Shown piece after piece: positions 28,171 to 37,544 of a DNA stretch of 64,000 nucleotides. Source of the DNA: Noviluteimonas gilva (GTDB taxonomy: Bacteria; Pseudomonadota; Gammaproteobacteria; Xanthomonadales; Xanthomonadaceae); assembly GCF_009740395.1 (NCBI RefSeq), contig NZ_WOXT01000005.1, positions 1 to 64,000 on the forward strand, in the 5' to 3' direction. Positions within the stretch are counted from its first letter, which is position 1; every line of letters begins with the position of its first letter. Below the pieces are notes generated by a model. The model ran no database searches and was not told the DNA's origin. It saw nothing but the letters and a program-made list of their open reading frames with translations. A program made the translations under genes and the position numbers.

Positions 28171-28269
28171 CGGGGGCGATTGCACACACAACGAAGGGCC
28201 CGAAAGCCTATCAGACCGCGCCCCCGCGCGGTCCCCGCCGGCGCTTGCGGCCTCGGCGATACTGCCGGC

Positions 28270-28527
28270 ATGGACATCGACCTCACCTGGACCGGCTACG
28301 TGGCCGCCACCCTCACCACCCTGGCCTTCGTGCCGCAGGCGGTGAAAACCCTGCGCACGCGCGATACCCGGAGCATCTCGCTCTACATGTACGTCGTGTT
28401 CACCGTGGGCATCGGGTTCTGGCTGCTGTACGGGATCGCGCTGCATTCGTGGCCGATGATCGTGTCGAACACGGTGACGCTGGGCCTGGCGGGGATGATC
28501 CTGGCGATGAAGCTGCGCTGGCGGTGA
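28270..28527 (+). CDS. SemiSWEET-type sugar transporter
   Basis: An 85-residue membrane protein with three hydrophobic helices, one MtN3/PQ-loop triple-helix bundle that works as a dimer. The PQ motif is in FVPQAVKTL. The remainder ([21 protein letters not shown], then [14 protein letters not shown]) fits bacterial SemiSWEETs, which move sugars down gradients. No strong ribosome binding site is visible, so the exact start is a judgement based on family length. It is divergent from leuS with about 100 bases between. Confidence 0.88.
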   Translation: MDIDLTWTGYVAATLTTLAFVPQAVKTLRTRDTRSISLYMYVVFTVGIGFWLLYGIALHSWPMIVSNTVTLGLAGMILAMKLRWR

Positions 28528-28629
28528 CGCCGGGTTTCAGGGTTTTCTGACAACGCAGCGAGGGATTCACCGACTGCGATCGAAGCGGCCGATCGGGAGG
28601 ATAGGGACACACCCAACAAGGAGTGTTCC

Positions 28630-29190
28630 ATGCAAACCAAGGATTCCCGCGTTCTCCCGTCCCGCTTCCTCGCGTCTCGCTTCGTCCCGGCGCTGCTCGT
28701 CGCCGGTTGCCTCGCTTCCCCGTCCGCGGCCGCCACCACCGGCACCATCCAGTTCGACGGCCAGATCACCGATTCCACCTGCGATGTCACCGGCGGCACC
28801 ACCGGCACATCGGACTTCGTCGTTCGCCTGCCCATCGTCAGCACCAACCAGCTCGGCCCGGGCGACGTGGCCGGCCGCACCAACTTCCGCATGGCGCTGG
28901 CCAATTGCACGTCCGTCGCCAACGGCGTGCGCGTGTTCTTCGAAGGCGGGCCGACGGTGGATCCGGCCTCGGGCACGCTGACCACGAGCCTGGCAGACGT
29001 CAACCTCGCACTGTTCAACGGCGACGGCTCGCAGATCGCGGTCGGCAGCGAAACCCAGCGCGACGACAACACGCTCTACCAGACCTTCGAAACCATGGAT
29101 TACCAGGTGGCGTACCAGAACGTCGGCCCGGTGAGCGCATTGGCGGGCGTGGTGACCTCCAGCGTCGTGTACTCGCTGCACTATCCGTGA
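28630..29190 (+). CDS. Fimbrial major-subunit-like pilin
   Basis: A 186-residue protein with a signal peptide ending in SPSAAA (about residue 35). The mature part starts TTGTIQFDGQITDSTCDV, the typical N-terminal extension and first strand of chaperone-usher pilins, with the disulphide partner Cys in MALANCTSV. The C-terminal YSLHYP donor strand is in the expected place. AAGGAG precedes the ATG. It is the first gene of a pilin-chaperone-usher operon; its stop overlaps the chaperone GTG. Confidence 0.88.
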   Translation: MQTKDSRVLPSRFLASRFVPALLVAGCLASPSAAATTGTIQFDGQITDSTCDVTGGTTGTSDFVVRLPIVSTNQLGPGDVAGRTNFRMALANCTSVANGVRVFFEGGPTVDPASGTLTTSLADVNLALFNGDGSQIAVGSETQRDDNTLYQTFETMDYQVAYQNVGPVSALAGVVTSSVVYSLHYP

Positions 29191-29900
29191 GTCCGGGACT
29201 TTGCCTTCGCATCGCGGCCTGTTGGGTCGCGTTGCAGGCACTCGCGTGCGCGCAAGTCGCGCACGCGGGTGTCGTTCTCGCCAACACGCGCGTCGTCTTT
29301 CCGGGCGATGCGCGCGACGTCACGGTGCGCTTGAGCAACCGTCATGCGCATGCGGTGTTGGTGGAAACCTGGGTCGAATCGCCGACGGTCGGCGCGCAGG
29401 TGCCCTTCGCGCCCGATCCGACCCTGTTCCGCATCGACCCGGGCAAGGGGCAAGCGCTGCGCTTGCATCGCCTGCCGGGCGCGCTGCCAAAAGATCGCGA
29501 GACCTTGTTCTGGCTCAACGTGTTGGACGTGCCGCCGGACCCGCCAGCGGAGGCGGACATGTCGGAGATGAAGATCGCATTGCGCACGCGCGTGAAGTTG
29601 CTGCATCGGCCCATCGGGCTTGCAGGCGTTCCGGCAAAAGCACCGGCGGCGTTGCGATGGCGCGTGCTCGACGAGGCGAGGATCGAAATCGAGAACCCGA
29701 CGCCCTATCACGTCACGATCGCGCGCATCGCCGACGGCGACGGTTGGGATGTGCAGGGTGTCATGGTCGCCCCGTTCGACCGTCTTGTCGTGCGTCCGAA
29801 GACCGCGCGTCGCGGCGGGCGCATCGCCTTCGAGGCGATCAACGACCTGGGTGGGCGCGATCGGTTCGAGAGCGCGCTGTCCGACGCGACGGTTCGATGA
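29187..29900 (+). CDS. Periplasmic pilus chaperone
   Basis: A 237-residue protein of the PapD/FimC family. After a signal peptide (LRIAACWVALQALACAQVAHA) comes the N-terminal Ig-like domain beginning VVLANTRVVFPGDARDVTVRL. The conserved Arg and Lys that bind pilin C termini are in NTRVVF and RTRVKLLHRP. The frame is open far upstream, but GTG at 29187 gives a correct signal peptide and overlaps the pilin TGA as GTGA, which supports translational coupling. Its own stop overlaps the usher ATG. Confidence 0.9.
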   Translation: MSPGLCLRIAACWVALQALACAQVAHAGVVLANTRVVFPGDARDVTVRLSNRHAHAVLVETWVESPTVGAQVPFAPDPTLFRIDPGKGQALRLHRLPGALPKDRETLFWLNVLDVPPDPPAEADMSEMKIALRTRVKLLHRPIGLAGVPAKAPAALRWRVLDEARIEIENPTPYHVTIARIADGDGWDVQGVMVAPFDRLVVRPKTARRGGRIAFEAINDLGGRDRFESALSDATVR

Positions 29901-32302
29901 TGCGCGTGCGGCCTGTCTTCGCCCTCGCCTTCGCCTGCTCGGCGGCGCATGCGGGTGAAGCGGCGTCACCGCAAGTCAAGTTCGACGCGACGATGTTGCG
30001 GAATGCGCGCGATGTCGACGTCTCCGTGTTCGAGACCGGCCATCCGGTGCACGCGGGCGAGCAGGACGTCGATGTCTGGCGGAATGGCGCGCTGCTGGGG
30101 CGCCGCCGCGTGCGCTTCGCGGGTGCCGATGCCCAGCCGTGCTTCGAAACCAACTTCGTCGCGTGGCTTGGCGTGGGGATCGCGCGCCTTTCAACGCCGC
30201 GACGCGAGTCCCTGGCACACGAGTCGTGCGCCGGGATCGCGACGCTGCACCCGGCCGCAAGCGCACGCTATGAACCGGGCGAGTTCGCATTGCACATATC
30301 GATCCCGCAGGCCTTGCTGGCGCGGCGAGACGCTGCCGTCGACACGACAGTCCTCGAAACCGGCATCCCCGCATTCCGTTTGTCGTACGGCGCGACCGTG
30401 TTGCGAACGGAGGCGCGCGGTGCATCACCTTTCCACCAGGGCAGCCTGCGGCTCGACACCGGAATGAACGCGGGCGCATGGCGGCTGCGCCATCGCAGCA
30501 CGCATCTATGGCGCCCGGCACGGCCGCGCGAGAGTGACACTCTCTCCGCGCACCTGGAGCGCGACGTGTCGCGCTTCGATGCCCGCCTGACGCTCGGCGA
30601 CTTCAACGCGACCGGATTGCTGCTCGACCCGATCGCGCTGCGCGGCGTGCGCTTTCAATCCGACGATCGCATGTTGCCTGCGTCCCATCTGCGCAACGCG
30701 CCGACGATCCGCGGCGTGGCCGACACCAACGCGCGCGTGCAGGTGCGCCAGGCCGGGCGGCTGCTGTTCGATACGACGGTGCCGCCCGGGCCGTTCGCGC
30801 TCGAGGACGTCATTCCCCTCGGACGCGGCGGCGATCTGGACGTTCGTATCGTGGAAGCGGATGGAAGCGTGCGCTCCTTCCTCGTGCCTTACGCCGCGAT
30901 GCCCGGGTTGCTGCGTGTCGGGCACAAGCGATTCGGCCTCGTCGCAGGCGTGTTGCGCAATGCGGATGCATGGGACGCACCGGTGGTCGCGGGTGCGTTG
31001 GAAGCCGGCGTGCACGATCGCATCACGGCGCGCGCCGCCGCGCAGGCAACGGCGGGTCACACGCAAGTCCTCGGCGGCATCGCATTCGCTTCCCGCGTGG
31101 GCGCGCTTTCGCTTGATCGCCTGCATGCGCGCACATCGCGCGACACGGGGCTTGCGCGCGGCGCCGGCACGCGCGCGGCCTTCATGACGCAGGCAATGGC
31201 GCGAACGACGTTGCAAGTCAGCGCGCAGCACACGCCTGCGTCGTTCCATGCGCTGCAACACGTCCTGCGGCCGCACGGCCCGCATCGCGAGCGCCAGCGC
31301 TTCGACGCCACACTGCATCAGACCTTCGGCCACCGACGCCACGGGCTGCGCCTGGCCCTCGTCGATCGTCGCTTCCACGCCATCCGGGGCAAGCAGCGCA
31401 GCGCGCAATTGGGTTGGTCGATGCCCACCGGGCGCAACGGCGCGAGCCTGCACGCCAGCATCGAGCAAACGCACCGGATCGCCCAGCGTGCCACGCACGA
31501 CGCGGTGCTTTCCCTCACCGTGCCCTTGCGCATCGGCAGCGCGACATCGTTCGCCAACACCCACGCGCGCGCAGGATCGGGGCGTTTCGACCTGCAATCG
31601 GGCATCAGCGGTGTCTTCGACGATCGAAACGCCTGGAACCTCGGCTTTGCGCATGCCGGCGAGGCACGCGGCAGCACGACGACCACGAGTGCGTCGCTCG
31701 CCCACGCCGGGCGTGCGGGCCATGTCGATGCCGGCCTGAGTGTGTCGCCGGTGATGCGCCAGGCGTCGATCAACGCCGAGGGCGGTTTGCTCGCGCACGC
31801 GCATGGCGTCACCTTCGGTCCGAGGCTGGGCGACACCATCGCGCTCGTTCGCGCCGAGCATGGCGGGGGAGCGCACGTGCTGCAGGCGCCTAATGTCCGG
31901 CTCGATCGGCGCGGGCATGCGCTGGTGCCGCAGTTGTCGCCCTATCGGCGCAATCGCGTGGGCATCGAGGTGCGCGGCGCGTCGACGGACGTCGCCTTCG
32001 ACTGGACGGAGCGCGATGTCGTCCCGCGCGCCGGCGCGATCATCGACGTCCCGCTCGCGAGCGCGTATCGCCCGATGCACTTCGTCCGCATCGTGCGTGG
32101 CGATGGCCGGTCGCCGCCGATGGGCGCGCGCATCGTCGATGCGTCGGGGACGACGCGCGGGCTCGTGGGTCGCGACGGCGTGGCGCGCGTGCCCGCCGAT
32201 GGCGACGCGTGGTTCCTCGACGGTCACCCATCTCCCTGCACGATCGCGACAGAATCTGCAGACACGATCCCCGTCGCGACCTGCCCGGCTTCACCCGGTT
32301 GA
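29897..32302 (+). CDS. Outer-membrane fimbrial usher
   Basis: An 801-residue protein of the FimD/PapC family, the outer-membrane pore that assembles pili. A signal peptide ends at SAAHA (about residue 19). Family blocks include the N-terminal domain with VDVWRNGALLGRRRVRF, the Arg-rich barrel strands, the plug region around VRQAGRLLFDTTVPPGPFALEDV, and a C-terminal domain with SYRPMHFVRI-type strands ending at a CTIA/CPAS pair. The ATG at 29897 overlaps the chaperone stop (ATGATG). The operon has no tip adhesin gene after the usher. Confidence 0.92.
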   Translation: MMRVRPVFALAFACSAAHAGEAASPQVKFDATMLRNARDVDVSVFETGHPVHAGEQDVDVWRNGALLGRRRVRFAGADAQPCFETNFVAWLGVGIARLSTPRRESLAHESCAGIATLHPAASARYEPGEFALHISIPQALLARRDAAVDTTVLETGIPAFRLSYGATVLRTEARGASPFHQGSLRLDTGMNAGAWRLRHRSTHLWRPARPRESDTLSAHLERDVSRFDARLTLGDFNATGLLLDPIALRGVRFQSDDRMLPASHLRNAPTIRGVADTNARVQVRQAGRLLFDTTVPPGPFALEDVIPLGRGGDLDVRIVEADGSVRSFLVPYAAMPGLLRVGHKRFGLVAGVLRNADAWDAPVVAGALEAGVHDRITARAAAQATAGHTQVLGGIAFASRVGALSLDRLHARTSRDTGLARGAGTRAAFMTQAMARTTLQVSAQHTPASFHALQHVLRPHGPHRERQRFDATLHQTFGHRRHGLRLALVDRRFHAIRGKQRSAQLGWSMPTGRNGASLHASIEQTHRIAQRATHDAVLSLTVPLRIGSATSFANTHARAGSGRFDLQSGISGVFDDRNAWNLGFAHAGEARGSTTTTSASLAHAGRAGHVDAGLSVSPVMRQASINAEGGLLAHAHGVTFGPRLGDTIALVRAEHGGGAHVLQAPNVRLDRRGHALVPQLSPYRRNRVGIEVRGASTDVAFDWTERDVVPRAGAIIDVPLASAYRPMHFVRIVRGDGRSPPMGARIVDASGTTRGLVGRDGVARVPADGDAWFLDGHPSPCTIATESADTIPVATCPASPG

Positions 32303-32929
32303 TGTCTTCCGCGGCTCCAACACACCCCACGCGACGCAGGCGAGCCACGCCAGCCACGCAACGATCCCGATCCGCTGCCCCATCGCCGGCGCATCGGGCA
32401 CCGCGACGAACATCGCGAGCGCCAACACCAACGCCGCAACGAACGCCGTCGCGAATCGCAGGGCCACGCGTTCGCGCCACGTCACCGCGAGCAACACGCT
32501 CCCCGCGACGAACGCGATCCACCACACGGTCCACGCGGCCGTGTGGATCTTGCCGAGGCCGTAGTCCAGGCCGCGCGTCGCATCCACCGGCAGCGCACCT
32601 TGCGCCGCGAAGGCCAGCGCCGCGAATGCACACAAGGTCCAGCCCACGCCCAGCGCGCGGCTGTCGGCATCGCGTGCGCGATCGGCGATCGACAGGCGCA
32701 CCGTCGCCGCCCACGCAAGCAAACCCGGCAGCACGAAGCCGAACAGATCGAAGGCCCACCAACGCGGCACGCCGCGAGCGCCGAGCAGCGCGACGGGCTG
32801 GTCCGCATGCGAAAACCCGTCGAGCGCAGCGCCGAACCCCAGCAGCGATCCAACGAAGCCCAGCAGCGCGAGGGCCGTGAGCAGGCGGACGGAGGGCAGG
32901 CGTGCAGGCGAAGTGGATGGAGTCGGCAT
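32291..32929 (-). CDS. DUF998 membrane protein
   Basis: A 212-residue integral membrane protein with about six hydrophobic helices. The pattern, including DLFGFVLPGLLAW and the GLGKIHTAAWTVWWI segment, matches DUF998. No function is established. Its 3' end overlaps the end of the usher gene by 12 bases, in the opposite direction. It is divergent from cnoX with about 77 bases between starts. Confidence 0.85.
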   Translation of the reverse strand: MPTPSTSPARLPSVRLLTALALLGFVGSLLGFGAALDGFSHADQPVALLGARGVPRWWAFDLFGFVLPGLLAWAATVRLSIADRARDADSRALGVGWTLCAFAALAFAAQGALPVDATRGLDYGLGKIHTAAWTVWWIAFVAGSVLLAVTWRERVALRFATAFVAALVLALAMFVAVPDAPAMGQRIGIVAWLAWLACVAWGVLEPRKTSTG

Positions 32930-33006
32930 GCCCCCATGCTAGCGTGCGGGCTTGCCGGCAAGCAGGGCCGTCCCCATCTCCGGCGCATCCCACCTCGCGA
33001 ACCGCC

Positions 33007-33885
33007 ATGGCCACCACCGCTTCCCCGCACGTTTTCGACGCCACTGCCGAGACCTTCGAGTCCGAGGTTCTGCAGAGCTCCCTGCAAACCCCCGTGCTCG
33101 TGGATTTCTGGGCCGAGTGGTGCGGACCGTGCAAGACGCTCGGCCCGATCCTCGAAAAGCTCGCGGGCGAATACAACGGCGCGTTCCGCCTGGCGAAGAT
33201 CGATGTCGACAAGGAGCAGCAACTCGCGGCCGCCTTCCAGGTGCGCTCGATCCCCACCGTGTATTTGGTGAAGGACGGTCAGCTCGTCGACGGTTTCCCC
33301 GGTGCGCTGCCCGAAGGCCAGTTGCGCGAATTCCTCACGCACCACGGCATCGTGCCGGGCGCGCCGCAGGAAGACGCGGCGCCTGAAGAGATCGCACCCG
33401 AACCGCCGGCCGATCCGCATGCCGAAGTGATGCGCCTGCGCAAACTCGTCGAAACCGAAGCCGACAAGCCGGAACATCGCCTCGACCTCGCCCTCGCGCT
33501 GCTGCAAACCGGCAATGCGCACGAGGCCGAACAACTGCTCGATGCCCTGCCCGCCAACCTCGCGCAGGACGAACGCGCAGTGCGTGCACGTGCGCGCCTG
33601 GGCTTCGCTGCGCTGTTGAAGGACGCCCCCGCACCGCAAGTGCTGGAAGCGGCGATTTCCAGCGACCCGAAGGACCTGCGCGCGCGCCATCTGCTCGGCG
33701 TGCATCGCATCGTGTCCGGCGATGCGGAAGCCGGCCTGGAACAGTTCCTCGAGATGCTGCGGCTGGACCGCACCTTCGACGAAGGCCTGCCGCGCAAGGC
33801 GCTCATCGATGCCTTCCAGGTGGTCGACGACGCCGAACTCGTCGGCCGCGTACGCCGTCGCATGGCCTCGCTGCTGCTGGTGTGA
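33007..33885 (+). CDS. cnoX: Thioredoxin-fold chaperedoxin CnoX (YbbN)
   Basis: A 292-residue cytoplasmic protein. The N-terminal thioredoxin domain (1-115) has an intact CGPC active site at C39-C42, and the C-terminal half (about 140-292) is TPR-like helices (HRLDLALALLQTGNAHEAEQ). This is the CnoX/YbbN architecture that protects substrates from oxidation and hands them to GroEL. E. coli CnoX lacks the first Cys of the pair; this one keeps both and could have oxidoreductase activity, as in Caulobacter. ATG at 33007 follows a weak ribosome binding site. Confidence 0.92.
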   Translation: MATTASPHVFDATAETFESEVLQSSLQTPVLVDFWAEWCGPCKTLGPILEKLAGEYNGAFRLAKIDVDKEQQLAAAFQVRSIPTVYLVKDGQLVDGFPGALPEGQLREFLTHHGIVPGAPQEDAAPEEIAPEPPADPHAEVMRLRKLVETEADKPEHRLDLALALLQTGNAHEAEQLLDALPANLAQDERAVRARARLGFAALLKDAPAPQVLEAAISSDPKDLRARHLLGVHRIVSGDAEAGLEQFLEMLRLDRTFDEGLPRKALIDAFQVVDDAELVGRVRRRMASLLLV

Positions 33886-34079
33886 CCCACGCACGGGTGA
33901 CGGACATCACGTAAGGACTCTGCACGTCACGCTGCGACGCAACACGTCGCGTGAAGACGCCCTTCACGGTCGGCGGTGCATGAACCCATCAGGAACATGG
34001 CCGCCAGCGGTCTCCCCGCGGCTGGCTGGCCGTGTTTGCGCAGCGTATTCTTCCGCGACGGAACAGGGGACCGTGAACA

Positions 34080-36068
34080 ATGAGCGTGGATACGTCGTCG
34101 CATCACGACGCCACCAATGCGCTGCCGCGCATCGCGGGCTTTCGCCTGCTGCGCGAGATCGGCCAGGGCGGCATGTCGACGGTGTACCTCGCCGAGCAGG
34201 AGTCGCTCGGCCGCAAGGTCGCACTCAAGGTGATGCTGCCCGAGGCGCTGACCGACGAGGTCAGCCGCCGCCGCTTCGAGAATGAAGCGCGCACGATCGC
34301 CCGCCTCGACCACCCCAACATCGTCGGCATCTACGAAGTCGGCCGCACCGCCGACGACCTGCCCTTCTACGCGATGCCTTACCTCGGCCGCGGCCATCTC
34401 GGTTTGCGGATCGCGCGGCAGGACGGCCGCACCAAGGATCAGTCCCGCGTCATCGCCACGCTGCGTTCGCTGCTGGAAGCGCTCGACTACGCGCACATGC
34501 GCGGCGTCGTGCATCGCGACGTCAAGGCCGAGAACGTGTTGTTCGACGATGCCGAGCGCCCGCAGCTCGCCGACTTCGGCATCGCATTACGCAAGGGCAT
34601 CAATCCGCGCCTGACGATGACGGGACTCGCGGTGGGCAGCACCGCGTACATGCCGCCGGAACAGGCGCGCGGCGAAGACGTCGACAGTCGCGCCGATCTG
34701 TACAGCATCGGCGTGCTCGCCTGGGAAATGCTCACCGGTGTGTTGCCGTACAACGCCGCCGATGCGTTGTCGATGGCGGTGATGCACGCCAAGGATCCGA
34801 TTCCGCGCCTGCCCGCCGAACTGATGCACTGGCAGCGCTTCATCGACAAGTCGCTCGCCAAGTCGCGCACCGCGCGATTCCGCAGCGCGCAGCAGATGCT
34901 CGAAGCGCTGGATCGCATCGAACGCGGTGGCTTCTCGTTCGCGGCGATGTTCGCGAATTTCGCCCAAGTCTGGCGCCGCACGCGCCTGATGCCCAAGCCG
35001 TTGTTGATCGGCGGCGGATTGCTGTGCGCGGCGATGATCGGCGTGGCCTCGCAACACGACAACGGCGGGGAAGATTTCTTCCGCGTCGAAACCCTGCCCG
35101 AAGTGCGCAAGCCGATCGTGCCGGTCGTGACCGATCGCATGCTGCGGCCGCCGCCCGAATCGCCGGCGCAGCAGTGGGTAACCTCCGCCGAAAAGCAACT
35201 CGCTTCGCGCAAGCTCACCACGCCGCAGGGCGACAACGCCTACGACAGCGTGCTCGCCGCGTGGGATTCCGACCCGGCGCACGCGGGCCTGCCGCCGCTC
35301 GTGGTCGGCGTGCTCGCGTCGCTCGGCGACGAGATGGCGATGCGCCTGCGTCGCGGCGACGAGGACCGTGCGCGCGAATACCTGCAGCGCGCGACGCAAT
35401 TCGCCGATCGCACCGCGCCGCTCGGCACCGAAGCCCTGCACGGGATCCACGAGAAGGCGGCCGAAGCGCTGCGCAAGCGCGTGGTCGCCGACGAGAAGAG
35501 CCGCAACCGCAAGGACGCCCTCGCCGCCGCCGCGCTCGCCAACGAGTTCGCGGGCGACCAGGCGCTCGGCGACACCCTGCGTGCGCGCGCGGAGAAAATC
35601 ACGGTCGCCAGCGCGGATACGACTGAAACGGCGATCGCCGCCACCTCGAGCAGCGCGTCGTCGCAATCGTCGATGCGCACGTTGACTCGGGCCGAATACG
35701 CGCGCTTCGTCGCCGCCACCGGCCGCGAATCCTCGCTGTGCCGCGAACGCATGTCGCTGCTGCGCATCGTCAAGCCGCGCACCTGGCGCGAGCCGGGATT
35801 CGAACAGGCCGAAACGCAACCGGTGGTCTGCATCTCCTACGAAGACGCCGTGGCCTACACGCATTGGGCGAGCCGCAACGGCAGCAAGGTGCGCCTGCCG
35901 ACCAGCAACGAAGTGGGCGCCTCGCCGTCGCAAACCGGGGCCCGCAATTTCGCCACGTGGCTGCGCGACGGTTCGGTCGCCGGCACGGGTTGGCGCGGGC
36001 CGAAGCCGCGGACGATCGAGCGCGCGCGCGGCTACGACGACATTACCGTGAAGTTGGTGCATGACTGA
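34080..36068 (+). CDS. Membrane Ser/Thr kinase with C-terminal FGE-like domain
   Basis: A 662-residue protein. A Hanks-type kinase domain (18-285) has the glycine loop IGQGGMSTV, Lys50, Glu69, HRD with Asp147, DFG with Asp165 and a PPEQ motif, so it should be active. A membrane helix (about 305-322) leads to an extracytoplasmic helical region. A C-terminal segment (about 540-660) with LTRAEYARFVAATGRES, VCISYEDAVAYTHWAS and RLPTSNE resembles a short formylglycine-generating-enzyme/sulfatase-modifying domain; it probably binds rather than catalyses. The role is unknown; sensing by the outer domain is inference. The stop overlaps the next open frame. Confidence 0.9.
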   Translation: MSVDTSSHHDATNALPRIAGFRLLREIGQGGMSTVYLAEQESLGRKVALKVMLPEALTDEVSRRRFENEARTIARLDHPNIVGIYEVGRTADDLPFYAMPYLGRGHLGLRIARQDGRTKDQSRVIATLRSLLEALDYAHMRGVVHRDVKAENVLFDDAERPQLADFGIALRKGINPRLTMTGLAVGSTAYMPPEQARGEDVDSRADLYSIGVLAWEMLTGVLPYNAADALSMAVMHAKDPIPRLPAELMHWQRFIDKSLAKSRTARFRSAQQMLEALDRIERGGFSFAAMFANFAQVWRRTRLMPKPLLIGGGLLCAAMIGVASQHDNGGEDFFRVETLPEVRKPIVPVVTDRMLRPPPESPAQQWVTSAEKQLASRKLTTPQGDNAYDSVLAAWDSDPAHAGLPPLVVGVLASLGDEMAMRLRRGDEDRAREYLQRATQFADRTAPLGTEALHGIHEKAAEALRKRVVADEKSRNRKDALAAAALANEFAGDQALGDTLRARAEKITVASADTTETAIAATSSSASSQSSMRTLTRAEYARFVAATGRESSLCRERMSLLRIVKPRTWREPGFEQAETQPVVCISYEDAVAYTHWASRNGSKVRLPTSNEVGASPSQTGARNFATWLRDGSVAGTGWRGPKPRTIERARGYDDITVKLVHD

Positions 36069-36093
36069 CCGCGTGGCGCCCCATAATGGTGCC

Positions 36094-36774
36094 ATGCGCA
36101 AACCCTCCCCCCGTCCCAGCCTCCGCCGGCTTTTCATCACCGGTGTCCTGACCCTGTTGCCGATCTGGCTGACGTGGGTCGTCGTGAAGTTCGTCTTCGT
36201 GTTGTTGTCCGACACCAGCCGGCCGCTGATCGGTCCGCTGCTCGCAACGCTCGCCGAGGTCAATCCGCGGGCGCTGGGGTGGCTGATCGAACCCTGGGTG
36301 CAGACGGCGATCGCGTTGTTCGCGACCCTCGCCGTGATCCTGATGTCCGGCGTGATGGCCCGCGTGGTCGTCGGGCAGACGGTGTTGCGGTGGTTCGAAG
36401 GCTTGGTCAAGCGCATCCCGCTCGCCTCGACGATCTACGGCAGCGCGCGCCAGTTGCTCGATATCCTGCAGACCAAACCCGACGGCACGCAGCGCGTGGT
36501 GCTGATCGACTTCCCGCACACCGAGATGAAGAGCGTCGGCTTCGTCACGCGCGTGATGCGCGAACACGGCACCGGGCGCGAACTCGCCGCGGTCTACGTG
36601 CCGACCACGCCGAACCCGACTTCCGGTTACCTGGAAATCGTGCCGGTCGAAAAAATGACGCCGACCGACTGGACCGTCGACCAGGCCATGAGCTTCATCA
36701 TCTCCGGTGGCGCGGTGTCGCCGGATTCGATTCCCTTCGCGCCGCCTCCGCGCGGTGAGCATCCCGCGCCCTGA
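36094..36774 (+). CDS. DUF502 membrane protein
   Basis: A 226-residue protein with two N-terminal membrane helices (about 13-35 and 60-80). Conserved DUF502 blocks are LLPIWLTWVV, RIPLASTIYGSARQL, VVLIDFPHTEMKSVGFVT and YVPTTPNPTSGYLEI. No function is established for the family. An in-frame ATG at 36061 overlaps the kinase stop and would add 11 residues; MRKPSPRPSLRRLF at 36094 fits homologues better. The stop overlaps the next ATG (TGATG). Confidence 0.9.
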   Translation: MRKPSPRPSLRRLFITGVLTLLPIWLTWVVVKFVFVLLSDTSRPLIGPLLATLAEVNPRALGWLIEPWVQTAIALFATLAVILMSGVMARVVVGQTVLRWFEGLVKRIPLASTIYGSARQLLDILQTKPDGTQRVVLIDFPHTEMKSVGFVTRVMREHGTGRELAAVYVPTTPNPTSGYLEIVPVEKMTPTDWTVDQAMSFIISGGAVSPDSIPFAPPPRGEHPAP

Positions 36775-37544
36775 TGTATCCCAATCCCCTCGCCGACCGT
36801 GCCACGCGGCTGTTCATCGCGCTGGCCGCGTTCTTCTGCGTCAACGCGGTGCTCGCCGAGTTCATCGGCGTCAAGATCTTCGCGCTCGAAGACACGCTCG
36901 GCATCGCGCCCTTCCAGTGGAACCTGTTCGGGCAGACGGGGTCGCTCAGTTTCACCGCGGGCACGTTGTTGTGGCCGATGGTCTTCATCTTCACCGACGT
37001 GATCAACGAGTTCTTCGGCAAGCGCGGCGTGCGCATGATTTCGTGGATCGCCGTCGTGTTGATCATCTACGGGTTCCTCTTCGCCTTCGCCGCGATCTCG
37101 CTCGCGCCCGCGGATTGGTGGGTCGAAGCGGCGCAATCCCAGGGCGTGCCGGATTACCAGAAGGCGTTCGCGGCGGTGTTCGGGCAAGGGCTGTGGACGA
37201 TCGGCGGCTCGGTGGTCGCCTTCATGATCGGCCAGCTGATCGACGTCTCGGTGTTCCATCGCATCCGCGAACGCACGGGCGAAAAGCACGTGTGGTTGCG
37301 CGCGACCGGATCGACGGCGGTGTCGCAACTCGTCGACAGCTTCGTCGTGCTCTACATCGCGTTCGTGATCGGGCCGCAGCACTGGCCGATCTCGCTCTTC
37401 CTCGCAGTCAGCACGGTGAACTACGCGTACAAGATGCTGGCGGCGATCGTCTTGATTCCGCTGATCTATGCGCTGCGCCGTGCGATCACGGCCTATCTCG
37501 GTGAAGCGCGCGCGCACGAGCTGCGCGAAGTCGCCGCCGCCTAG
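36774..37544 (+). CDS. yhhQ: Queuosine precursor transporter YhhQ (VUT family)
   Basis: A 256-residue membrane protein with about six helices. The family signature FIFTDVINEFFGKRGVR (residues about 72-88) and the ATGSTAVSQLVDSFVV segment identify the VUT/YhhQ family, which imports queuosine precursors such as preQ0 and preQ1. The ATG overlaps the DUF502 stop. tgt and queA, which act downstream in queuosine synthesis, are in the same window at 60.5-62.7 kb but not adjacent. Confidence 0.92.
   Translation: MYPNPLADRATRLFIALAAFFCVNAVLAEFIGVKIFALEDTLGIAPFQWNLFGQTGSLSFTAGTLLWPMVFIFTDVINEFFGKRGVRMISWIAVVLIIYGFLFAFAAISLAPADWWVEAAQSQGVPDYQKAFAAVFGQGLWTIGGSVVAFMIGQLIDVSVFHRIRERTGEKHVWLRATGSTAVSQLVDSFVVLYIAFVIGPQHWPISLFLAVSTVNYAYKMLAAIVLIPLIYALRRAITAYLGEARAHELREVAAA

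Noticed and set aside
30506-32227. Open frame of 573 codons opposite the usher gene
   Set aside because: Antisense shadow; the usher has signal peptide, motifs and operon overlaps, this frame has none.
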